Below, piece after piece: positions 55,523-64,000 of a stretch of DNA of 64,000 bases. The stretch is from Zea mays (taxonomy: Eukaryota > Streptophyta > Magnoliopsida > Poales > Poaceae). Every line of letters starts with the position of its first letter. Position 1 is the first letter of the stretch. A program made the translations under genes and the position numbers. Location of the stretch: contig NC_050097.1 of the NCBI RefSeq assembly GCF_902167145.1, positions 233,201,034 to 233,265,033 on the forward strand. The letters are read 5' to 3'. The notes beneath the pieces are model-generated. The model was not told the origin of the DNA and ran no database searches. It worked only from the letters and a program-made list of their open reading frames with translations.

Positions 55523-58500
55523 TGTAACAACCCAGGTGTTACTTAGGGTTGTCACTCAAGACTACACAAGCCAAGCCCATCATCACATGTGGCTTAACTG
55601 GAGCAAAGTACACCAAACTTGGAACTCAAGACCCTAAGTAAGTGCAACCCATCTTAGATGTCATGCCTTAACTTATCATGCACATATAATGGGCAGAATT
55701 GCCCAAACCCTAATTCAAACCCCTTTGGACAAGTGGAGCACTAGAAGTAAGTATGAACAAAAGGGTATGAAAACCACATGATCATGACTTGGGCCAATTA
55801 TAAAAGATGTAGTACACTTAATACCCTACAAATGGTAGTAAGAAAGTGACCCCAAAAAGAATTCAAAAAAACCCCAAAAGGTTCACCAAAGGGTTGAGCA
55901 CAAAAGAAAAATCAGAATTCTTCTAAGTCCAAAACCACCCCCTTTCCAAAGATCAAACATGTTCACCTTGATCCCAAACTTAAAACCATTTGGCCCAATT
56001 GACAAAGTGGCGCCAAAATACCTCTAGAACACCCTGGAAAAGTTTGAACCCAACCCTAAGTCGTTTGACACGACTTGGCACAAGTTTTGTCTCGGTTTGG
56101 ACAGCTAGGACAAAGACAACTTCCCACCCCCATATCTCTCTAACCCGACCACATATCCCCTTGGAACTCACATGAACTAGGTAGCCCTAGGTACAGGGAA
56201 GAGATCTCTCACAGGTCTTAGGGCAAGATTCGCATGTTTTGGCCGCTCAGCAGAGGGTAGAACAAGAACAGAAGCAAAGAGCCACGTGTTCGACGCGCTC
56301 TGAGCTCGCTAGAGCACGCCTGACGCGCGCCCCCACGTGCCCCGCGTCGCGCCAAAGCCGAGCCGGTGCAGTTGCCCACGCTCGCGCCTATAAAGCCCCT
56401 AGAGACGTCGACCGTACCCCTCCGCGCGCGCTCGACCTCACCGGAGCACCAGATCACCGGCATTGCCCCGCGCACGGCGTGCCCGCGGCCACCCGATTCC
56501 CCGCCACCGTAGACCGGCCAGCAGAGCCTTCCCCAGCCGCGTCCGACCCTCGTACTAGACCGTGCATGCCTCGGTGAAGCTCCCCGAGCAAGGAATCGGA
56601 CTTTGCCTCGCCGGAGAAGCCAGTCCACGATCGCCGGACTTCACCCGACCGTCGGTGAACGTAGACCGGGTGAGTCTCTGCGCCATTTTCCGATTCACTG
56701 CACATATAGCCTCTATGTCATCCCGTGGAGCTCATCGTGCCGTTTAATTGAACTAGATCGCCGTGGTTAGGCCGGAGCACTCGCCGCCGACGAGTTCACC
56801 CGCCTGCACGCGTGGACCGGTCGATTCCGGCCACCCCCGCCGTCGAGCCGTACCTCGCTGTGACCGCCAGGACCTCCCGAAGCCAACCCCGCCCCTCGCT
56901 GGACCTCTCTCGCCGCCGGTAAACCGCGCTGCCCTTTTCCTTTTCTGCGGTTACTGTTTGCATAAGGGGAGAACCTCGGGGAAGAAGAAGGAAAGGCCAG
57001 GGGGTTTTGTGCGCTGTCAGCGACTCAGGGGAATAGTAGCACAGGGGTATAAATGAAGGGATTGATTTAGAAAGAACCCAGGGTCTTCGGTGCAAAGTGG
57101 ATTTCTAGGAAACCTTTTTAAATATTCTGATTAAATCCAAACAGAAATTGAAAAATTCATAACTTCAGTTTGGTTTACCCAAATCGAGTCAAACAAATTT
57201 TGCCAGATCCTAAATAATGTAAACTACGTAGGAAAAATATAAAACCCCTAAGTGTTACAGAAAACTTTAAAGTTTTGATTTAAATGATTAACTGGTCAAA
57301 AGTTAAAAAAATAAGGAAAAATAGCTATACTATTAGACTGGGGTTAAGAAAATTTAGAGAAGTACTTGATCACTTCCTAACATGTTCAAATTTAATAAAC
57401 CCCTCTATACACCCCTTTAAGGTAGAGTTTGCCATTTAAATCACTTTTTGCTTAAAGTTGAGAAAAATATAAAAGGTGGTTTAAATAAAGAACCAGGGAG
57501 CACCCACATTTTTGTTAGCTTTCTTATTCAGTATAGTTCACTAGAAAAATTTATTATACCCTTGTTTAGTGCAAAAGAAAGGAAATACCTTTTAATTTAG
57601 AAAAACAAGAAAACCTTAGAAAACCCTAGAAAAATAACCCTGAAAAGAAAACACCCCAAATCTTGGGATAACTAATGTTTTGTTATTATGAACATAGCAA
57701 AAATATGAAATCTGTTGTTTGACATTTTTCAAATAACAAGTTAGTAGTAAGTGTCTTTTTAACATTAAACTTTAGAAAATCACAACTAAATAACCACCAA
57801 ATAAACTTCTGTGATGTTTGACACAGAAGCATGTTATTACCTTTAGATGCCAGCAAAAATGACCCTTAGGACAGAACCCACCCCTAGTTAAGAGTTGTAG
57901 TGCAAAGAACCCCCTTTGCCCCAACTTTTGTTATTTTTTCCCAGGGAATATTCTATTTATTCTGGACCTCAAATTTATAGGACAGACTACAGTGACAAAT
58001 AGTAACCCACTGTAAGTTTTACATGATTTTTGGAAAAAGTTAAATCACTGTTGTAGTTCAAACCCACACTAGAATTCATAAATAGAAAATAAAAAGGGGA
58101 ATTAATAGTAGAGACTAATGTTACCCTAACCCAACCAGCAAAACCCTTAAATGCCTACTAAAACATCTAAGGGGAAATCCAAGTTTCAAATCCACTATGC
58201 TTATCCCTAGACAAAACCCAAACCTAAATGGATAAGCGTAAACCACTAAGAGCCCCGTATAACCAGGAAACCCTAAGTTACTAACTAACTTAGTTTTTCT
58301 TCACTTAGCATAATGATTTCTAGATCCCGCATAATCATAGCATACATATTCTTATTCATTGCATTCGATAGATTGCAACCTCGCTGACGGAGAGTACGTC
58401 CTCGTGCCGGAGCAAGGAGTTGCTCAGGAGGTAGCCCCGGATCCAGCACCAGAGCCTGCCACAGAGGATCTGCCTGCCCCAGCTTTGGAAGGCAAGCCCC

Positions 58501-59891
58501 GGTTTTATGCATAACCTATTTATTATGCTATTTTACTACACTTAATGTTTGTAGGCTTGTACTGTGCACTTAAGTGTAGGAGTTGACTGAAACCTTAGTT
58601 GCATGAACTCAGGATACCTTTTGAGATGAATACTAGTATGCTAGGTCGAGTAGTTGCTTTATTAATTAGGGATCTCGGTAGAAGTCGAGTGATTTTTCTA
58701 GCACTCGCACGAGGTCAGGAAATTGGTTGTATCCATTTTTGATATCGTAATGATGGTGGTCTGTGGACAACGGTCCATGGGGATGCGTTGTCTACAAGAC
58801 AGAAATTGGAATAAGGATTAAGGTGTGGTACCGTGTGTCAAGCATTTGAACGTACTAAGCACATGTCGAGAAATATGGTAAATTGGTAAGCCTAGTACCT
58901 GATTGAACCTGGCAGTGGACTTTACCCCTCACGCGACCTGAGACGTGTCTCCCATTCCGGTTATGGTGGGTGCAAGTGCGGTCACTGCACGACAGCAGTC
59001 GGGGTCAGTGAGGCATTGTACGCCAAGGCGGTGAGCCCTGATCTGCTGATGGGGAATCGATGGGGACGGTTGATGTGTGTGGGGACGGAGTGCCTCGCCA
59101 CGTCGTGTGTTTAGGTTTACCTTGCAAGGATAAAAACTCGATTCAAATCGTCTGCTTCTCGCAGCTAATGAGACTGCTTGATCCATGCTGCTACATTGAG
59201 TAACAAGTGGAAATGTGATGACTTGGCAAAAGTTGTTGATTGCTAAATGTTTGATACCATGTATGATTAGATAGGTATACATTTAGTCTTAAGAGAGTCA
59301 CACTAAAACTTGATAAAACTAAAACTTGATTTATAAACTCAGCTAGTGCTTTTGGCAACCAAACCCCTCAGCCAAACAGCTGCATGTCTAGAGGTAGAGG
59401 AGTAGACTCCTCACACCGGGTAAGTCTAGCTGAGTATTAGTATACTCAGCCTTGCTTGTGGCATAATTTTATAGGTTCTCTGGAGGACATGGTTGCTGGA
59501 GTAACTTGGCCATCCATCTTGCCACCGGGCTGGACAGTCGAGTGGGACCCTGCCTCGGCTGAGGAGGAGCATGAGTGATGGGACAGGCTTCCCCATCTCT
59601 CTTTTTATTTATCGTTAGTTTTATTTCGCTGCATTTCGAACAATGATGACTACTTTTGCAAAAACTTCGATGATGGTGTAATATATTTAATACTCCTTAA
59701 TGTATGGTTTTATATTTTATTGTATTTGCTCTGTGCCTCACCATCGAGTGAATACGTGGTACTTGATCCTGTTAGTGGCCTCGTCGGACTAGATCCGAGG
59801 GACTGACGTGTTATTCCCATTTAAGTGTGGTCTAGCCTCTAAGGCGAGACTTAGGCACTTAAGTTGGAATAATTCGGGCGGTTCCGCCACA
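55523..59891 (+). repeat. E7 5' LTR (4369 bp)
   Basis: Starts TGTAACAACCCAGGTGTTAC (itself an imperfect palindrome) and ends CGGGCGGTTCCGCCACA. GC-rich promoter region 56280-56990, AT-rich 57100-58320. Small frames inside it are not supported as genes. The 3' copy is not in the window, so the left boundary rests on sequence form only. Confidence 0.8.
56389..56395 (+). promoter_or_regulatory. E7 LTR TATA box
   Basis: TATAAAG in CGCGCCTATAAAGCCCC. A good splice donor GGGTGAGT follows at 56668-56675. Confidence 0.65.
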
Positions 59892-59893
59892 GC

Positions 59894-59905
59894 TGGTATC
59901 GGAGC
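59894..59905 (+). other. E7 primer binding site
   Basis: TGGTATCGGAGC two bases after the LTR end; initiator-Met type with one difference. Confidence 0.88.
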
Positions 59906-60310
59906 TCGTACCACCATAGAGGAATCAATAAACTATAAATACCATCCTTTTTTCAAAATAAAACTTGGTAGAAACAAATGTTGGATAGATCGTAGGACGA
60001 TCAGGATAGACCTAGGACGTGAAGCCTTAGGATAATAGAGGGTATTTAGGTGGCTAATTGAATAAGCCCTACAGGCTACTATAAGGGATGGGAGTTCCTT
60101 CCTATTCCCTCTAAGTTAATGTGAGGTCGTTTTAGGGCGAGCATGCATGCATCCTTAATTAAATTATTTAATAACTGGGTAAGGACTTTAATCCAAAATG
60201 ATGACAAAGTAAGTACCCCAGTACCATTATCGTAGTTATAGAGAGGCTGAGTTGTGATCCCTTTTCATTTTATAATTCTTTTTCTTTTACTTACGCTTAA
60301 CCGTACACAG
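59906..60310 (+). other. E7 leader between primer site and first ORF
   Basis: Noncoding, about 400 bp. Ends in a pyrimidine-rich tract and CCGTACACAG directly before the ATG at 60311, which looks like a splice acceptor. Confidence 0.55.
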
Positions 60311-61210
60311 ATGACTTCTCACGGATCCTCGGATGAAGGGAATGCACAGTCCCACACGGACGGGCTTGCACGAGAGGGTTTCCCCCGTATCTTGTGGGAG
60401 GTACTTCAGGGAGCTGGTTACACGACGCCTCCCCAGTACGCGGTGCAGCTGTTCGAGAAGCACCGAGTGCCCCGCTGTAGGGTGAGGATGACCCTAGAGC
60501 CTCATCCCCTGCAGCCAGGCTGGCGTTCGCTGGACTCTGAGTCTTTTGGATACAAGGCGGAGGATACTATGGAGGCAATTGCTCTTCACGGACTGACCAC
60601 CTTCTGCGGATTCCACCACTTGGAGCTGTCCACTCACCCCATTGGTTTGTTCCCCACGGAGAAGGAGGACAACCCGATGTGGAAGGACCGAGTGGAGCAT
60701 GCCAAGGATATCTGGGCTATCTACCCAGGGCAGACTGCTCACTTGACGGTGCGGTGCATGGATGCCCTGTATCGTCTGCAAGTGATGCGGGAAGAGGCCA
60801 TGTCCCATCTGATGGCATTGTTGGAGGCTACCAAGATCACCTTGGATAACAGGGAGGAACTTGTGGTAGACTTGTCCACTGAGATGGTGGAAAAAGACTT
60901 ACAAGTGGAACAATTGTCAAATGAGATCCAAGAGCTTGAGGAGCTAGTGGGCACCAGGGAGAACACCATCGAGGTTCTTGAGGATCAGCTAATCAACACT
61001 TAGCAGTAGCTCGCGGAGGCTAACTAGCATCTGGATATGCACCACCAGGAGATCCAGAACATGGAGGCCAACGAGGATGTCGACATCGAGGGAGGAGAGG
61101 AGCCTGCCTCCAGCTTGGACACTGCTGGCTCTAGGAGACCACTTTCCCCCCGAGTCGTGCGTTGCCTCGTTTGCTCACTAGGTCGCAGGGATAGAGTTAG
61201 AAGTCTGTGA
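60311..61210 (+). pseudogene. E7 extra ORF upstream of gag (300 codons, three stops)
   Basis: Begins MTSHGSSDEGNAQSH. Residues ~25-170 look globular (GFPRILWEVLQGAGYTTPPQ, HGLTTFCGFHHLELSTHPIG, WAIYPGQTAHLTVRCMDALY). Residues ~180-250 form an acidic coiled coil (LQVEQLSNEIQELEELVG). Then TAG codons at 61001, 61007 and 61025, all consistent with CAG, before the frame ends at 61208-61210. I do not recognise a characterised domain. Extra frames upstream of gag are known in some plant gypsy lineages. It lies between primer site and gag on the same strand, so expression before gag or by splicing is likely. Confidence 0.7.
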
Positions 61211-61486
61211 TGGTAGAACTCCTCGAAGCTAGCTTAGCTTTAGCACCTTTGGGGTACTAGGCTAGATAGAGTTGAGTCTTTTGAGTTACTGATGTAATCA
61301 TGACAAACACTTTTGGAAGTATGGATGATGAATGATGCCAGTTTTAATTTAAGAAGAAAAGTTTATGCCAAGTGGAATCTTTTATAATTATGCAAGAATA
61401 TATTGGTTTTACCCTTTTGACTCTTTCACCCCGATTGAACCTTGAACCTCAAAAATGTGATATTGAGAATATACATGATTTTTCAG
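61211..61486 (+). other. E7 spacer between extra ORF and gag
   Basis: AT-rich, no gene. Ends ATGATTTTTCAG directly before the gag ATG at 61487, a second splice-acceptor-like site. Confidence 0.55.
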
Positions 61487-64000
61487 ATGGCAGGAAGAGC
61501 GCGTCGTGGTTAGAATGAGCGCGTTCCTCCACCACCGCCACCGCCTCCTACTCTGCAAGAGTTGATGGCTCAGCAGAACGAGATTCTACGGCAGTTGGCG
61601 CAGCGTCAGCCGCCACCTCAACATTATGGTGGTGGTGAGCATCAGCGTCACCCCGCAGTAGCCACTTATCAGGAGTTCCTCAGTACCCAGCCACCGTTGT
61701 TCACCAGGGCAGAGGACCCACTTGATGCTGATGTTTGGCTGAGAGTAGTGGAATCCAAATTCCCGCTACTCCATGGAGTTTGCTCAGAGGTGACTAAGGT
61801 TAGGTTCGCCACCCAACAGCTTCGCGGACCCGGGCGGACATGGTGGGACCACTACCTTGCTATGCAACCAGTTGACCATGAGGTGGAATGGAGAGAGTTC
61901 AAGGCAGCTTTCAGGGGGCATCATATACCAGCAGGCATTATGAACCGAAAGCTCAATGAATTTCTGGCACTCACTCAAGGGAATCGGACAGTGTTGCAGT
62001 ATGCTCAGGCCTTCAATGACCTGTGCTAGTACGCCGGATATCATGCAGACACTGATGAGAAGAAGAGGGACAGGTTCAGGAGGGGGCTCAGCACTAAGCT
62101 CCGTGACCGTCTCAACACCGTCAGGGCCAACAGCTATAATGAGTTAGTCAACATGGCCATTTCTCAGGAGGATTGTATCACAGCTCGTCAGGCGGAGAAG
62201 AAGAGGAAGACCCCTGTGGCAGGACCCTCAGCTCAGCCCCAGCGCTTCAGGATCATATCTGACACTCAGAACAAGGGGCCTCAGCAGCAGCAAGGATGTT
62301 GGGTGATCCGACCACAGCAGCAGCAGCAGGCACCCAACCGCACCCAGTTTCCAGTGCAGAGGAACAATCAACCACAGCAGCAGCAGTACCGTCAGGCCAA
62401 TGACAACAGGTGTTTTACTTGTGGTAACACCGGACATTATGCTAAGAATTGCCCCAAAAACCAGCAGGGGCAGGGGCAGAATGCCAACGAGAACCAAGGC
62501 AAGAGGCAGAAGGTGCAAGTGAGGCAAGGCAGACTGAACTTCACCACCATGGCTGACATTCTAGAGGGAACACCCGTCATGACTGGTATCTTTTCAGTTT
62601 TGAATTATCCTGCTATTATTCTTTTCGATTTTGGTGCATCACATAGTTTTATCAGTGCAAAATTTAGTGCCAAGTGCCAATTACCTTTTCACCACACCAA
62701 TGGGGGTATTACAATTTCAACACCAGGAGGCAGGGTTGCCACCTATCAAATCAACAGACATGTGCCTATATGGTTTGGTAGTCTGATAATTAAAACCACC
62801 CTCCTCATATTGGGTTTGGATAGCGTGGATATCATATTGGGAACTGACTGGTTAACAAGACATCAGGCAGTAATTGATATTGCAGCTAGGGCCATTGAGG
62901 TGCACTCGCCGACTTGTGGCGAAACCACGTTATATTTGCCCGATCAGGGTTGTACCCGCTCCTGTGCATTCACTATGATAGAGTCCCCGGTTAAGAGAAT
63001 CCCTGTGGTCTGTGACTACCCAGATGTTTTTCCGGATGAATTGCCAGGGATGCCACCCGATAGAGACATCGAGTTCGCAATAGAATTGCAACCTGGAACT
63101 ACACCTATATCCAAGAGACCTTATAGGATGCCTCCAGCGGAATTGGTAGAATTGAAAAAGCAACTGCAAGAGTTGTTGGACAAGGGGTTTATTCGCCCAA
63201 GTACTTCACCATGGGGATGCCCAGCCTTGTTTGTAAAGAAGAAGGATGAAAGTCTGAGAATGTGTGTCGATTACCGCCCTCTCAATGCGGTGACTATCAA
63301 GAACAAATACCCACTACCCCGCATTGATGTTTTGTTTGATCAGTTGGTAGGAGCCAAAGTGTTCTCCAAGATAGACCTTCGCTCGGGCTACCACCAGATC
63401 AAGATCCGTGCCAGCGATATTCCCAAGACGGCTTTCTCTACCAGATATGGGCTTTATGAGTTTTTGGTGATGTCTTTTGGGCTGACCAATGCCCCGGCTT
63501 ATTTCATGTATCTAATGAACTCAGTATTCATGCTAGAGCTGGACAAATTTGTGGTGGTTTTCATTGATGATATTCTGGTCTATTCCAAGAACAAAGACGA
63601 GCATACGGAGCATCTACACATCGTGCTTCAGCGACTGCGCGATCATCGTTTATATGCTAAGCTATCTAAATGTGAATTCTGGCTGAGGGAAATTAAATTT
63701 TTGGGTCACACAATTTCTCAGGATGGGATATCAGTTGATCCTGAGAAGGTACAAGAAGTAATGGATTGGAAACCTCCTACTACAGTGCAGCAGATTCGGA
63801 GTTTTCTGGGTTTGGCAGGGTATTATCGACGATTCATTCCGGATTTCTCCAGAATTGCCAAGCCAATGACTGAATTGTTGAAGAAAGGAGTCAAGTATGA
63901 TTGGAGCCAGACGTGTGAGGATGCCTTTCATACACTAAGGCAGCACTTGACAACAGCACCAGTGCTAGCTCAACCTGACAACACCAAGCCCTTTGAAGTT
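61487..64000 (+). pseudogene. E7 gag-pol: gag, protease, RT, start of RNase H
   Basis: Starts MAGRARRG, then TAG (61511). Gag core DVWLRVVESKFPLLHGV and GPGRTWWDHYLAMQP; TAG at 62027; Gln-rich stretch; knuckle [14 protein letters not shown] (62411-62452). Protease loop reads FDFGASHSF at 62624, where Asp-Ser/Thr-Gly is normal. [69 protein letters not shown] (FIDD at 63560-63571). The RNase H start PDNTKPFEV reaches the window edge. Two TAG codons and the altered protease loop suggest it cannot act alone. Confidence 0.9.

Larger units (their letters stand above)
55523..64000 (+). mobile_element. E7: Del/Tekay-like gypsy element, right side outside the window
   Basis: 5' LTR 55523-59891, Met-type primer site, an extra ORF (60311-61210), gag, protease, RT and the start of RNase H. 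It continues past 64000. RT is close in type to E1 but the LTRs are different. Nonsense codons are confined to the extra ORF and gag; from 62030 to the window end the frame is open. Confidence 0.9.

Noticed and set aside
53389..59891. E1 and E7 as one element with a single 6.5-kb LTR
   Set aside because: A second TGTAACA start at 55523 with different sequence, and two separate pol regions (52230-53352 C-terminus, 61487 onward N-terminus) each with its own boundary, argue for two elements. The E1/E7 junction remains unproven because the E7 3' end is outside the window.

Overview
The window is plant heterochromatin made almost entirely of nested LTR retrotransposons. It is most likely maize or a close Zea relative. 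That follows from the element types: Sirevirus-type copia elements whose LTRs carry the CACCGGAC-TGT-CCGGTG palindrome, Tat-lineage and Del/Tekay-like gypsy elements, LTRs of 1.1 to 4.4 kb, and insertion of elements into one another. I see no host gene, tRNA, rRNA, CRISPR array or bacterial-type operon.

I name the elements E1 to E7. E1 is an old Del/Tekay-like gypsy element on the + strand and is the backbone. Its protease-RT-RNase H part is at 21575-23616, a piece of its integrase zinc-binding domain at 42675-42806, its integrase core and chromodomain-like tail at 52230-53352, and its 3' LTR starts at 53389. E2 is a Tat-lineage gypsy element on the - strand, 1-21574, entering from the left edge and ending inside the E1 protease. 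E5 is a Sirevirus copia element on the - strand, 7642-20442, inserted in the 5' LTR of E2 with target duplication GAGGG. E3 is a + strand relative of E2 that has lost nearly all of pol, 23617-42674, inserted in E1 with target duplication GAACT. E3 carries a 5'-truncated LINE at 27118-27812. E6 is a gypsy-type element with ~4.07 kb LTRs and only gag/protease remnants, 30657-42251, inserted in the 3' LTR of E3 with target duplication CACTG. E4 is a second Sirevirus on the + strand, 42807-52224, inserted in the E1 integrase with target duplication CTATG. E7 is another Del/Tekay-like element, 55523 to beyond the right edge, with a 4.37 kb 5' LTR, apparently inserted in the E1 3' LTR.

Within each element the usual order holds: LTR promoter, primer binding site, gag, protease, then (copia) integrase-RT-RNase H or (gypsy) RT-RNase H-integrase, polypurine tract, LTR. 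Three elements carry extra reading frames. E5 has an open 728-codon frame between pol and its 3' LTR. E7 has a 300-codon frame upstream of gag. E2 has the 3' end of an antisense frame downstream of pol.

Most coding regions are broken. In E1, E2, E3 and E7 many of the in-frame stops look like C-to-T changes at CHG or CG sites, mostly TAG at a glutamine position, as expected for long-methylated DNA. Paired LTRs differ, by eye, by well under 1% in E5 and E6, about 2% in E4 and several percent in E3. This agrees with the nesting order.
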